From positions 1 through 64,000 of the forward strand of contig NZ_QLSU01000009.1 in NCBI RefSeq assembly GCF_003268775.1: DNA of 64,000 bases, given 5' to 3'. The position numbers were made by a program, and so were the translations under genes. The notes under the pieces are model-generated. The model was not told where the DNA came from. It searched no databases and saw only the letters and a program-made list of their open reading frames with translations. Of the stretch, positions 8,355-17,469 are shown piece after piece. Origin of the DNA: Paraburkholderia unamae (lineage in GTDB: Bacteria > Pseudomonadota > Gammaproteobacteria > Burkholderiales > Burkholderiaceae). Numbering within the stretch: the stretch's first letter is position 1; every line of letters starts with the position of its first letter.

Positions 8355-9719
8355 TCAGTCCTCCGAAAGTGCCGAATGGGCGCGATCGATGACCGGTTTG
8401 AGCAGGTAGCTCATCAGCGAGCGCTGGCCCGCGTTGATGAACACCTCAACGGGCATGCCGGGCCGCACGTCCAGGTGGCCGAGCATCTTCATGCCTTCGG
8501 GCGTCACCTTGGCGCGTACGCGGTAGTAGGGTTGTCCGGTGTGATCGTTCACGAGGCGGTCGGCCGAGATGAACGTGAGCTTGCCGGGAATGCGCGGGGT
8601 GCTGTTCTGGTTGAACGCGGTGAACATCATCTCCACGGGCAAGCCTTGCTTGACCTTGTCGACGAGGTTCACGGGCAGCTCGCCTTCGGCTTCGAGCGGC
8701 TCGCCGCTCGGCACCACTTCCATGAGCTTCGCGCCGGCCGCCACCACGCCGCCGTTGGTGAACACGTTCACGCCTACCACCGTGCCGTCCACGGGCGAGC
8801 GCACTTCGGCGTTCGCGAGTTCGAAGTCGCTCGCGTCGAGCTTGCTGCGCAGCGCTTCGGAGTCGCGCTGGATGTCGGTCAGCTGCGTGCGGACTTCCTT
8901 CATGTAGTCGTCCTGCTGCTGGAGCATGCGCAGGCGCGTTTCGGCGATCTGGCTCGCCAGTTGTCCGCTTGCGCCGACCTGGCCGGAGATTTCGCCGTCG
9001 AGGCGCGCGCTGTCGCGTTCGAGATCCTGCAAGCGCGTGCGCGGCGCATAGCCTTCGTCCGCGAGCTTGCGCATGCCGTCGAGCTGGCTCGTCAGCGCTT
9101 TTTGCTCGGCGAGCTTGTAGGTGCGGCTCTGGCCGTTCGCCGCGAGCTGGGCGCTGTAGCCCGCCGCGGTTTCGCGCAGCGCGGCGGTCGCCGATTGCAG
9201 CGCGAGGCGGCGGCTTTGCAGCAGTTGCGTTTGCAACTGCATGTCGTCGACGACCTGCTGGTTGTGGTTCTTCGCGGCTTCGAGCAGCTCCGGTGCGAAC
9301 GTGATGGTCTTCGCGCCCGTGGCCTCGGCGGTGAGGCGGCTGCGCACGGCCAGCTCGCTCAGGTATTGCGCGCGTACCGAGTCGGCCTGTGCGCGCACCT
9401 GCACGTCGTTCATCTTCACGAGCACCTGGCCGGCCTTCACCTGGTCGCCGTCCTGCACGAGGATCTCGCTGATGATGCCGCCGGTGGGGTGCTGGATTTC
9501 CTTGCGGTTGCCCGTGACCACCACGGTGCCTTCCACCGGCACGCCCTTGCTGAGCGGCGCGAACGTGGCCCACAGCAGCGAGCCGCAGATGCCTACGAGC
9601 ACGATGGTCCAGCCAATCTTGACGTAGCGGGTTTCGTCGGTATTGAGCGTGGGCGGCAGCGCGGTGCCGAGCACCTCGAGCGCGGGCGCCGCGGCTTTCT
9701 TGTTTGCGGAATTGAACAT
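8355..9719 (-). CDS. HlyD/PrtE-type periplasmic adaptor of the type I secretion system
   Basis: The protein has 454 residues. A single membrane anchor lies at about residues 37-58, after a cytosolic N-terminus. The first half of a lipoyl-like barrel follows (GNRKEIQHPTGGIISEILV, then DGDQVKAGQVLVKM). A long alpha-helical coiled-coil hairpin spans about residues 100-290. The second barrel half (EVRSPVDGTVVGVNV) and a C-terminal beta domain complete it. Length and order match HlyD-family T1SS membrane fusion proteins. It bridges the inner-membrane ABC exporter and the TolC-type channel, whose genes lie on either side in the same operon. Confidence 0.92.
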   Translation of the reverse strand: MFNSANKKAAAPALEVLGTALPPTLNTDETRYVKIGWTIVLVGICGSLLWATFAPLSKGVPVEGTVVVTGNRKEIQHPTGGIISEILVQDGDQVKAGQVLVKMNDVQVRAQADSVRAQYLSELAVRSRLTAEATGAKTITFAPELLEAAKNHNQQVVDDMQLQTQLLQSRRLALQSATAALRETAAGYSAQLAANGQSRTYKLAEQKALTSQLDGMRKLADEGYAPRTRLQDLERDSARLDGEISGQVGASGQLASQIAETRLRMLQQQDDYMKEVRTQLTDIQRDSEALRSKLDASDFELANAEVRSPVDGTVVGVNVFTNGGVVAAGAKLMEVVPSGEPLEAEGELPVNLVDKVKQGLPVEMMFTAFNQNSTPRIPGKLTFISADRLVNDHTGQPYYRVRAKVTPEGMKMLGHLDVRPGMPVEVFINAGQRSLMSYLLKPVIDRAHSALSED

Positions 9720-9735
9720 GGAATGACTCTGCGGA

Positions 9736-11586
9736 TCAGGCCGGGACTTCGGCGTCCTTGTCGATGGAGGCGTTGCCCGCGGGCTTGGCCTGCTGCTGGG
9801 CGGTTTGCGCGGTTTGCGCGGCTTGTGCGGCCTGGGCCGCTTGTGCCGCTTGCGCCGCCGCTGCCTGCGCGGCCGCCTGCGGCTGCTGGATCGCAGCGAG
9901 CACGTGCGCCGTCGGGCCGAAGAGGCGCAGTTGCCCTTCCACGAGCAGCATGAGCTTGGTCGTCGCCGCGATGATGTTGGTGCGGTGCGTGATCAGCACG
10001 ACGGTGCGGCCGGCGGCGCGCAGGTTGTCGATCGCGTGCTTGAGCGCGGCCTCGCCGACTTCGTCGAGGTTGGAGTTCGGTTCGTCGAGCACGATCAGCG
10101 AGGGGCTGCCATACAGCGCGCGGGCGAGGCCGATGCGCTGCTTCTGGCCGCCGGAGAGGCCGGCGCCGCGGTCGCCCACGAGCGTGTCGTAGCCATTGGG
10201 CAAGCGCAGGATCATGTCGTGGACGCCCGCGAGCCGCGCCGCTTCGACGATCTTTTCCGCGTCTATCTGGCCGAAGCGCGCGATGTTCTCCGCGATCGAG
10301 CCGCCGAACAGTTCGATGTCCTGCGGAAGGTAGCCGATATGCGGGCCGAGCTGATCCTTGTCCCACTGGTAGATGTCTGCGCCGTCCAGGCGCACGGTGC
10401 CGACGAGGGCCGGCCACACGCCCACCATGAGGCGCGCGAGCGTCGACTTGCCCGAGGCGCTGGGTCCGATGATGCCGACGATGTCGCCCGCATCGATCGA
10501 GAACGTCAGGCCTTGCAGCACCGGTACGCGCGTGCCGGGCGGCGCGGCGGTGACGCCTTCGAAGTTCACGCGTCCTTCCGGCGCGGGCAGGCTCATGCCG
10601 ATACGGCGCGCGGGATTCTCGTCGAGCAGGTCGACCAGGCGGTCGTAGGCGCTTTTCACGCCGCTCCACTGACGCCACACGCCAATCACCAGTTCGAGCG
10701 GGCTGAGCGCGCGGCCCATCAGGATCGAGCCCGCGATCATCATGCCGGGCGAGACCTTGCCGTCGATGGCGAGCAGCGCGCCCACGCCGAGCACGAGCGA
10801 CTGGAGCGAAATACGCACGAACTTCGTCACGTTGCCGATCAGCGCCGCTTTCTCGCTTGCTTCGGCCTGCTGAAGAAGGAAGCCGGTGTTCAGCTTCGAC
10901 CAGCGCGACATCAGCGTCGGCAGCATGCCCATCGCCTCGATCACTTCGGCGTTGCGCAGGTTGCTGGTGGCGAGCGCCGTGGAGCGCAGCGACATCTGCT
11001 GGGCTTCGGCGAGCGGGCGCTTCGTCATGCGCTCGTTCACGATCGCGAGTGCGACGAGCAGCGCCGAGCCGCACAGCGCGAACAGGCCGAGCCACACGTT
11101 GAAGATGAAGATGACGATCAGATAGACCGGGAACCACGGCGCGTCGAAGAACGCGAAGAGGCCGTTGCCGGTCACGAACTGGCGGATCGTCGTGAGGTCG
11201 TTGAGCGGCTGGCTTGCCGCCACGCCCTTTTGCTTGAGATTGGTTTCGAACGCCGCGGTGTAGACGCGCGCGTTCAGGTGCATGTCGATCTTGCCGCCCA
11301 CGCGGATCACGACAAAGCTGCGCACGTATTCGAGTGCGCTCATGAGTGCGAACATGCCGATCATCATGAGCGTCAGCATGAGCAGCGTGATGCCGTTTCG
11401 GCTTGGCAGCACCCGGTCGTAGACCTGCAACATGTAGAGCGACGGCACCAGCATGAGCAGGTTGATGAGCATGCTGAAGACACCGACTGTGCGGAATACC
11501 TTGCGGTAACCGAGCAGTGCCTGGACGATCTCGTTCGTCGGTAGCTTGATCTTTTTATCCATCTTTCCGTTACCGATATCGCGCAC
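9736..11586 (-). CDS. PrtD/RsaD-type type I secretion ABC transporter (permease-ATPase)
   Basis: This is a half-transporter of about 616 residues. The N-terminal membrane domain has hydrophobic helices at about 35-55, 65-90, 150-190 and 255-300, with no C39-like peptidase domain. The nucleotide-binding domain has Walker A GPSASGKST (374-382), signature LSGGQ (477-481), Walker B LIVLDEP ending near 503 and switch His534. It is the first gene of the exporter operon. A GTG at 11586 or an ATG 24 bases downstream (11562) could be the start; neither has an ideal ribosome-binding site. The C-terminus carries an unusual Gln/Ala-rich repeat tail (about 570-600). The class exports repeat proteins with C-terminal signals. 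Confidence 0.92.
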   Translation of the reverse strand: MRDIGNGKMDKKIKLPTNEIVQALLGYRKVFRTVGVFSMLINLLMLVPSLYMLQVYDRVLPSRNGITLLMLTLMMIGMFALMSALEYVRSFVVIRVGGKIDMHLNARVYTAAFETNLKQKGVAASQPLNDLTTIRQFVTGNGLFAFFDAPWFPVYLIVIFIFNVWLGLFALCGSALLVALAIVNERMTKRPLAEAQQMSLRSTALATSNLRNAEVIEAMGMLPTLMSRWSKLNTGFLLQQAEASEKAALIGNVTKFVRISLQSLVLGVGALLAIDGKVSPGMMIAGSILMGRALSPLELVIGVWRQWSGVKSAYDRLVDLLDENPARRIGMSLPAPEGRVNFEGVTAAPPGTRVPVLQGLTFSIDAGDIVGIIGPSASGKSTLARLMVGVWPALVGTVRLDGADIYQWDKDQLGPHIGYLPQDIELFGGSIAENIARFGQIDAEKIVEAARLAGVHDMILRLPNGYDTLVGDRGAGLSGGQKQRIGLARALYGSPSLIVLDEPNSNLDEVGEAALKHAIDNLRAAGRTVVLITHRTNIIAATTKLMLLVEGQLRLFGPTAHVLAAIQQPQAAAQAAAAQAAQAAQAAQAAQTAQTAQQQAKPAGNASIDKDAEVPA

Positions 11587-11703
11587 GGCCCCCCGCCCGC
11601 GATTCAGCCCTAAAATTGCCCGCCCTGTGGTGCAACTGGTCTCTCAGGCGGTGTCGTCCCCGTGATGACGGCGCCCATTCTGAGTGATCGCCTGGCCGTC
11701 GAA

Positions 11704-11719
11704 TGTGATGGCCGTCACA
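11704..11719 (+). promoter_or_regulatory. Perfect CRP-type box between the secretion and polysaccharide operons
   Basis: TGTGA-TGGCCG-TCACA sits in the divergent intergenic region. On the plus side GATACT at 11741-11746 lies at class II spacing, giving a predicted start near 11753. On the minus side CAGAAT (11682-11677) sits at the mirror position for the exporter operon. One box could therefore co-activate both operons. The -10 matches are only 4/6, so transcription starts need mapping. Confidence 0.7.
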
Positions 11720-11787
11720 TCAAACGGCCTAATCTCGCCCGATACTGGCGCAGCCTTGGCGCACAGACAAAATCAGAAAATTCAGGT

Positions 11788-13017
11788 ATGAGCGAAACAT
11801 TCACGGCGGACGCGCCGCTCGAGATCGCGATGGGCGGGCGAGCACTGCTAACACCGCTTACGGGGATCGGGCAATACGCTTCGCATCTGGCTCGCGAGTT
11901 CGTGGAACGCGGGCACAGCCTGCGGCTTTTCTACGGCACGCACTGGTCCTCGACGATCGCGGGCGGGCAGGCCCAGGCCCAAAGCACGGCCGCATCGGCC
12001 GCATCCGGCGCGCCGCTCGCCGGCGCCTCGGTGCGCACGTCGTTCGCGGGTGCGGTCAAGCGCTTTGCGCGCGCCTACGTGCCCGGCGTTTACCGCTTCA
12101 TGCCGCATGTCGAGCAGTACCGCTTCGACTCGGGGCTGCGCCGCCAGCGCACGCCGCAGGTCTATCACGATCCGAATTTCATTCCGTTCCGTTTTCGCGG
12201 GCCGACCGTGACCACGGTGCACGATGTGTCGTGGGTGCGTCACCCGGAGTGCCATCCCGCGCACCGGCTCGCACATCTGCGCGCGAATTTTCCGCGCGCG
12301 CTGCGTCACGCCGACCGCGTGATCGTCGTCTCGGAGTTCGTGAAGCAGGAGCTCATGGCGTGCTTTCCCGTCGATGAAAGCCGGATCGACGTGGTCTACA
12401 ACGGCGTGACGGAGCGTTTCCGTCCGCATACGCGCGCCGAGACCGCCGACGTGCTCGCGCGCTACGACCTCACGCACGGCGGCTATTTCGCCGCGGTCGG
12501 CACGCTCGAGCCGCGCAAGAATCTCCAGACGGCGCTTGCCGCGCACCTGCGCCTGCCGCAGGCGGTGCGCCGCACGATGCCGCTCGCGCTGATCGGCGTG
12601 GAAGGCTGGCTCACCGACTCGCTGCACGCGGCGCTCTCGGCCTCGCTCGCCGACGGCACCGTGCGCAAGCTCGGCTACGTGAGCGACGACGACATTCCCG
12701 CCTTGACGGCGGGGGCGCGCGCCATTGTCTATCCGTCGATCTACGAGGGCTTCGGCCTGCCGGTGCTGGAGGCGATGGCCTCGGGCGTGCCGGCGCTGTG
12801 CTCGACGGCGCCCGCGCTGCGCGAAGTGGCCGGTCCGGCCGCGCTCTTTTGCGAGCCCGCCGACGTGGAAGGATTTACCGAAGCGATGCGCGAGCTGATC
12901 GACGACGACGCGCTCTGCGCGCGCCTGGGCGCCGCAGGCGCCGAGCGCGCGCGCCGGTTCAGCTGGTCGCGCACGGCAACCGAGACGCTGGCCGTCTACC
13001 GCAAGGTGGTGAACTGA
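11788..13017 (+). CDS. GT4 glycosyltransferase (WbpY/WbdB-like)
   Basis: The 409-residue protein has a GT-B fold. The N-terminal domain carries GRALLTPLTGIGQYASHLA and the nucleotide-sugar-binding half carries GTLEPRKNL and the E-x7-E motif in EGFGLPVLEAMASG. Similar proteins transfer mannose or rhamnose from GDP-sugars during O-antigen synthesis on the cytoplasmic face. I chose the ATG at 11788 over an upstream GTG or ATG because it lies just downstream of the predicted CRP-dependent start (about 11753) and starts with the family's usual N-terminus. It leads an operon with wzm and wzt. Confidence 0.85.
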   Translation: MSETFTADAPLEIAMGGRALLTPLTGIGQYASHLAREFVERGHSLRLFYGTHWSSTIAGGQAQAQSTAASAASGAPLAGASVRTSFAGAVKRFARAYVPGVYRFMPHVEQYRFDSGLRRQRTPQVYHDPNFIPFRFRGPTVTTVHDVSWVRHPECHPAHRLAHLRANFPRALRHADRVIVVSEFVKQELMACFPVDESRIDVVYNGVTERFRPHTRAETADVLARYDLTHGGYFAAVGTLEPRKNLQTALAAHLRLPQAVRRTMPLALIGVEGWLTDSLHAALSASLADGTVRKLGYVSDDDIPALTAGARAIVYPSIYEGFGLPVLEAMASGVPALCSTAPALREVAGPAALFCEPADVEGFTEAMRELIDDDALCARLGAAGAERARRFSWSRTATETLAVYRKVVN

Positions 13018-13074
13018 AACTGCGCTGAAACCGCATGCGGTGGCGCCGTCGCCACCGCGCATCCGAACCAAGAC

Positions 13075-13857
13075 ATGAACGATTTCAGGACCCGTCTCGT
13101 CCACATCTGGCTGCTCTCGCGCCAGGACCTCGTGGACCGGCACCGCGAGAACGCGCTCGGCGCGGCATGGCTGGTGCTTCAACCGCTCGCGTTCATCGTG
13201 CTGTTCAGCACGGTGTTCTCGCGCTTCATGCGTGCGCGCCTCGGCGCGGACACCGATCCGTATCTCTACACCGTGTACCTGATCGGCGGCATGCTCATGT
13301 GGAACATGTTCGCCAATATCCTGAGCCGCGTGACGCCGGTCTACGGCGAGAAGTCGCATCTGATCCGCAAGATCTCCGTCGATCTCTGGACCATGCCGCT
13401 TCACGTGGTCGTGGCCGAGTGGGTGGTCTACGCGATCACGATGGCGTTCTTCACCGTGTTCCTGCTGATCGTCGGGCATCCCATCGGCGCGTCGTGGTTG
13501 ACGCTGCCGCTCATCGCCTTGCTGCTGAGCGGCTTCGCCTACGGCGTGGGCATCGTGCTCGCCACGCTCAACGTGTTTCTGCCCGATATCCGCAACGTGC
13601 TCGGCATCGTGTTGCAGTTCGGCTTCTGGCTCACGCCGGTCGTCTATCTCGCGAGCATCCTGCCGCCGTGGGCGGCGCGCGCCATGCACCTGAGCCCGAT
13701 CTTCTGGGCCGTGGACTCGGTGCACGGCGTCGTGGTCTGGGGGCAGTGGCCGCAGATCAAGGAGCTCGTCGCGCTGTGCGGCGCGGCGCTCGTCATGCTC
13801 GCCATCGCGCGCTGGATGCTCGCGCGCCTCGAATCCGAAATGAGGGACACGCTATGA
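13075..13857 (+). CDS. wzm: ABC-2 type polysaccharide exporter permease
   Basis: The 260-residue integral membrane protein shows the six-helix ABC-2 pattern. Its N-terminal motif ARQDLVDRHRENALGAAWLV, in the interfacial helix, is typical of O-antigen and teichoic-acid permeases. It overlaps the ATPase gene by four bases (ATGA), so the two should be made in equal amounts. Together they would export a completed undecaprenyl-linked polysaccharide across the inner membrane for ligation to lipid A core. Confidence 0.93.
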   Translation: MNDFRTRLVHIWLLSRQDLVDRHRENALGAAWLVLQPLAFIVLFSTVFSRFMRARLGADTDPYLYTVYLIGGMLMWNMFANILSRVTPVYGEKSHLIRKISVDLWTMPLHVVVAEWVVYAITMAFFTVFLLIVGHPIGASWLTLPLIALLLSGFAYGVGIVLATLNVFLPDIRNVLGIVLQFGFWLTPVVYLASILPPWAARAMHLSPIFWAVDSVHGVVVWGQWPQIKELVALCGAALVMLAIARWMLARLESEMRDTL

Positions 13858-15110
13858 CCACCGAGATCGCACAAGGCGCGCCGGTGCTGAAAGTCGAGCA
13901 TGTCTCGAAGCAGTTCCGCATCTACAAGCGCACCTCGGACCGGCTCGTGGAGGGCCTGTTCAAGCGTCAGCGCCATCGCGTGCACAAAGCGCTCGACGAT
14001 ATTTCGTTCGAGTTGCGGCAAGGCGAGGCGATCGGCGTGCTCGGCCAGAACGGCGCGGGCAAGTCCACGCTGCTCAAGCTCGTGAGCGGCGTGCTCACGC
14101 CCGACGCGGGCACGATCGAGCGCAACGGCCGCATCACCGGCCTGCTGGAGCTGGGCACGGGCTTCGACGGCAAGCTCACGGGCCGCCAGAACATTGCCGT
14201 CAATGCGCGCCTTATCGGCATGACGGGCGAGGAGATCGCGGAGCGCTTCGACTCGATCGTCGCGTTCTCGGAACTCGGCGACTTCATTGACGCGCCCGTG
14301 CGCACCTATTCCTCGGGCATGGTGATGCGTCTGGGCTTCGCTGTGGCGATCCATGCCGACCCGGTGTGCTTCATCGTGGACGAGGCGCTCGCCGTGGGCG
14401 ACGCGCGCTTTCAGCAGAAGTGCCTCAAGCGCATCAAGGAATTCCGCGACCGTGGCGGCTCGATCCTCTACGTCTCGCACGACATCAACTCGGTGAAGCT
14501 GCTGTGCGACCGCGCGCTGCTGCTCGCGCACGGCCGCATCGACTACGACGGCGAGCCCGACCAGGCCGCGCAGAACTATTATCGCCATATCGCGGGCGTG
14601 GAAGCCGACTCACAGCGCGAGTCCGCGCTGCACGAGGGCGATTACGGCGCGCTGCGCACGCGCATCGCGAGCGTTTCGATGGCCAACCGTTTCGGCGCGG
14701 GCACGCGCTTCGCCTCGGGCGAGCCGGTCACGATCGACGTGGAGTGCGAATCGGACCAGGATGCGTCGCTCACCGTGGGTATCCTTCTGCGCGACCGTTT
14801 TGGCCAGGACGTATTCGGCACCAACACCGCGCTGCTCGAAGCGCCGGTGCGTTTCACGAGCGGCACGCGTGCGGTGTGCCGCTTCACGCTGCCGCTGAAT
14901 TTCGCGCCCGGCAAATACACCTTGACCGTCGCCATTCATTCCGACGAAACGCATGTGCACGACTGCCAGCACTGGTGGGACAACGCCGCGAGCTTCGAGA
15001 TCGCCGGTTTTCTCCACACGCAGTTCTCGGGGCTTTGCTATGTTCCGGTCGACTTCGAACAGCATGCCGCCGTGCCGGCCTCACTGAATCCAGTTGAAGA
15101 AATTCTATGA
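13854..15110 (+). CDS. wzt: ABC polysaccharide exporter ATPase with C-terminal glycan-binding domain
   Basis: The protein has 418 residues. The ATPase domain has Walker A GQNGAGKST (64-72), a signature region TYSSGMVMRLGFAVAIH and Walker B CFIVDEALAVGD. After about residue 250 there is a beta-rich C-terminal domain, as in E. coli O9a Wzt, where it recognises the capped non-reducing end of the O-polysaccharide. The gene overlaps wzm upstream and the methyltransferase downstream, both by ATGA. The extra domain together with the adjacent methyltransferase suggests that chain capping is required for export. Confidence 0.93.
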   Translation: MTTEIAQGAPVLKVEHVSKQFRIYKRTSDRLVEGLFKRQRHRVHKALDDISFELRQGEAIGVLGQNGAGKSTLLKLVSGVLTPDAGTIERNGRITGLLELGTGFDGKLTGRQNIAVNARLIGMTGEEIAERFDSIVAFSELGDFIDAPVRTYSSGMVMRLGFAVAIHADPVCFIVDEALAVGDARFQQKCLKRIKEFRDRGGSILYVSHDINSVKLLCDRALLLAHGRIDYDGEPDQAAQNYYRHIAGVEADSQRESALHEGDYGALRTRIASVSMANRFGAGTRFASGEPVTIDVECESDQDASLTVGILLRDRFGQDVFGTNTALLEAPVRFTSGTRAVCRFTLPLNFAPGKYTLTVAIHSDETHVHDCQHWWDNAASFEIAGFLHTQFSGLCYVPVDFEQHAAVPASLNPVEEIL

Positions 15111-16432
15111 CTAGTGCCGTACTCAACGATCTGATCGCGCGCGTCAAAGCCGAAGCGGCGGTGCACGCGCAACGCGCCGAAGCGGCGCAGCCGGGCGGCT
15201 CGCCCCATGCGAATACGCAGGCGCCTGCGCACGGCGCTCACGCGCCCGCGCCCGTCAGCCTCGGCGACGATCCGTTCATGATCGGGACCGACGACGAATT
15301 CATCGACAGCGTGTATCGCCGCGTGCTGCACCGCGAAGCCGACGATTCCGGCCGCGCCAACTACCGCAAGCAGCTTGCCGCCGGCGGCAGCCGTCTCGCC
15401 ATTACCGGCAAGCTGCGGCTGTCGGCCGAAGGACGGCGCGCCGGCGTGCCGCTTGGCCGCGTGAAGCAGGGCGTGGCCGCCGCGCTCGTGCAGATCGGGC
15501 TCGGCAAGCTCGGCCTCGGCGCGCTGGGCGCCGCGCTCACGCGCCGCATGGACGCGCGCGCGACGAGCGCGGAGCTCGTGCAGGTCGGCCCGACGCTCTA
15601 CCGGCACGCGAAATATCTCGAGCAGCACGCGCGCCACCTCGAACGCCGTTTGCAGCAGCACGACGCGGCACTCGCGGGGCACGGCCAGCGCATCGACGAA
15701 CTGCAAGCGCTCGTGACACCCGTGCCGCCGGTGCCGCCCGAGGTCATCGACGAGTATTACCTCGCGTTCGAGGACGCCAACCGCGGCTCGCGCGAGGAAA
15801 TCCTCAAGAAGCTTTCGATCTACGATTCGTGGGTCGGCCAGCGCGTGGTGTCGCGCGAGGGCCTGAAGCACGACGTGGTCGATGTGGGCTGCGGGCGCGG
15901 CGAATGGCTCTCGTTCGTGCGCGATCGCGGCAAGTCGGCGATCGGCGTGGACGCCAACCGCGTGATGACCGACTCGTGCCTGAAGGACGGCCTGAACGCG
16001 CGCTGCGTGGATGCGCTCACGTTCCTGCGCAGCTTGCCCACGGGGTCGGTGGGCGCCGTGACGGGCTTTCATATCATCGAGCACCTGCCGTTCGACTATC
16101 TCTACGCCGTGGTGCAGGAATGCCACCGCGTGCTGGCCGAGGGCGGCTCGGTGCTGTTCGAAACGCCGAACCCGGAAAACGTGCTGGTGGGCAGCCACAC
16201 CTTCTATCACGACTTCACGCACCGCAATCCGGTCACGCCCACGGCCATCTCCTTCCTGCTCAAGCATCACGGCTTCGGCGACATCGACATCATCCGTAGC
16301 AGCCCGTATCCGCACGAGGCCAAGGTGCCCGGCGACGATCCGCTCACCGAGCGCGTGAACGGCCATCTGTGCGGCCCGCAGGACTACGCCGTGACCGGCA
16401 CGAAGGGCGCACCGCAAGAGGCCGACGCGTGA
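15107..16432 (+). CDS. DUF4214 / coiled-coil / SAM methyltransferase, possible O-antigen chain-capping enzyme
   Basis: This 441-residue protein has three parts. A DUF4214-like segment lies at about 54-115 (GTDDEFIDSVYRRVLHREAD). A heptad-rich coiled coil spans about 165-203. A class I methyltransferase follows with SAM-binding motif DVVDVGCGRGEW near 258 and IIEHLPFDYLY later. The gene overlaps wzt by four bases and the next glycosyltransferase by four bases. By analogy with WbdD of E. coli O8/O9a, where a coiled coil acts as a molecular ruler for a terminating methyltransferase, it may methylate the chain end recognised by Wzt. No kinase domain is visible, so the analogy is partial. Confidence 0.8.
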   Translation: MTSAVLNDLIARVKAEAAVHAQRAEAAQPGGSPHANTQAPAHGAHAPAPVSLGDDPFMIGTDDEFIDSVYRRVLHREADDSGRANYRKQLAAGGSRLAITGKLRLSAEGRRAGVPLGRVKQGVAAALVQIGLGKLGLGALGAALTRRMDARATSAELVQVGPTLYRHAKYLEQHARHLERRLQQHDAALAGHGQRIDELQALVTPVPPVPPEVIDEYYLAFEDANRGSREEILKKLSIYDSWVGQRVVSREGLKHDVVDVGCGRGEWLSFVRDRGKSAIGVDANRVMTDSCLKDGLNARCVDALTFLRSLPTGSVGAVTGFHIIEHLPFDYLYAVVQECHRVLAEGGSVLFETPNPENVLVGSHTFYHDFTHRNPVTPTAISFLLKHHGFGDIDIIRSSPYPHEAKVPGDDPLTERVNGHLCGPQDYAVTGTKGAPQEADA

Positions 16433-17463
16433 AGATCCTCGTTACGGCCAATCTCGTGCCGTTCATGCATGGCGGCGCGAACTATCACATCGCGGGCGTG
16501 GTGAACGCGCTCCAGGCGGCGGGGCACGAAGTCGAGCTGCTGCGCCTGCCGTTTCGCTTTTCGCCCGAAGCGGACATCGTGCGCGCCATGACGCACGCGA
16601 GCGAAATCGACCTGATCCAGCCCAACGGCGTGACGATCGATCAGGTCGTGAGCCTCCAGTTTCCGGGCTATGGCGTGGCGCACCCCGATCATCGCGTGTG
16701 GGTCATGCATCAGCATCGCGCGGTGTACGAGCTGTACGACGCCGCCCAGGCCACGCCCGAGCTTGCGGACCTGCGCGAGCGCGTGATCGCCTTCGACAAC
16801 CGCGTGCTGCGCGCGGCGAAGGCGGTGTTCGCCAACTCGCGGCGCGTGGCCGAGCGCCTGCGCGAATTCAACGACGTGGGCGCGAAGCCGCTTTATCATC
16901 CACCCACCCAGGCCGAGCAGTTCTACTGCGAAGACGCGCTCGACTATGTGTTCTTCCCGAGCCGGCTCGAAACGCTCAAGCGTCAGCACCTCGTGATCGA
17001 AGCCGCGCGCCACATGCGCTCGTCGCTGAAGATCGTGCTCGCCGGCGACGGCGGCCAGCGCGGCGCGCTTGCGCAGTTGATCGAGCGTCATGGCGTGGGC
17101 GATCGCGTCGCGCTGATCGGCCATATCAGCGAAGCCGAGAAGCGCGCGTTTTACGCGCGCGCGCAGGCCGTGGTGTTCCCGGCCTTCGACGAGGACTACG
17201 GCTACATCACGCTCGAAGCGATGCTCTCGGGCAAGCCCGTGGTCACCTGCACCGACTCGGGCGGCCCGCTCGAATTTGTGCGCCACGACGACACGGGCTG
17301 GGTGGAAGCGCCCGACGCGCAGGCGCTGGCCGCGCGCTTCGACTGGATTGCCGCCAACGCACGCAAGAGCGCCGACGCGGGCCGCCGCGCCCGCGACGCC
17401 TATGCGAGCGCAGGCATCACATGGGATCGCGTCGTCGAGACGCTGACCCGTTCATACGATTGA
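16429..17463 (+). CDS. GT4 glycosyltransferase
   Basis: The 344-residue protein starts at a GTG that overlaps the methyltransferase stop (GTGA). Its N-terminus VKILVTANLVPFMHGGANYH is the first beta-strand and glycine loop of a GT-B enzyme. The C-terminal domain has FPSRLETLKRQHLVI and the E-x7-E motif in EDYGYITLEAMLSGKP. It probably adds one sugar during synthesis of the glycan exported by Wzm/Wzt. Donor and acceptor cannot be read from the sequence. The next gene, separated by six bases, is a related enzyme, so a local duplication is likely. Confidence 0.85.
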   Translation: MKILVTANLVPFMHGGANYHIAGVVNALQAAGHEVELLRLPFRFSPEADIVRAMTHASEIDLIQPNGVTIDQVVSLQFPGYGVAHPDHRVWVMHQHRAVYELYDAAQATPELADLRERVIAFDNRVLRAAKAVFANSRRVAERLREFNDVGAKPLYHPPTQAEQFYCEDALDYVFFPSRLETLKRQHLVIEAARHMRSSLKIVLAGDGGQRGALAQLIERHGVGDRVALIGHISEAEKRAFYARAQAVVFPAFDEDYGYITLEAMLSGKPVVTCTDSGGPLEFVRHDDTGWVEAPDAQALAARFDWIAANARKSADAGRRARDAYASAGITWDRVVETLTRSYD

Positions 17464-17469
17464 TCAGCC

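Noticed and set aside
6896..8392. 498-residue open frame on the plus strand opposite the TolC-type gene
   Set aside because: It is the antisense shadow of a clear TolC-family gene; Arg/Val/His-rich composition with no motif is typical of reversed GC-rich genes.
13035..15110. Apparent 691-residue protein ending in the Wzt sequence
   Set aside because: The first part is an out-of-frame reading of wzm; the true start is the ATG at 13854 that overlaps the wzm stop.
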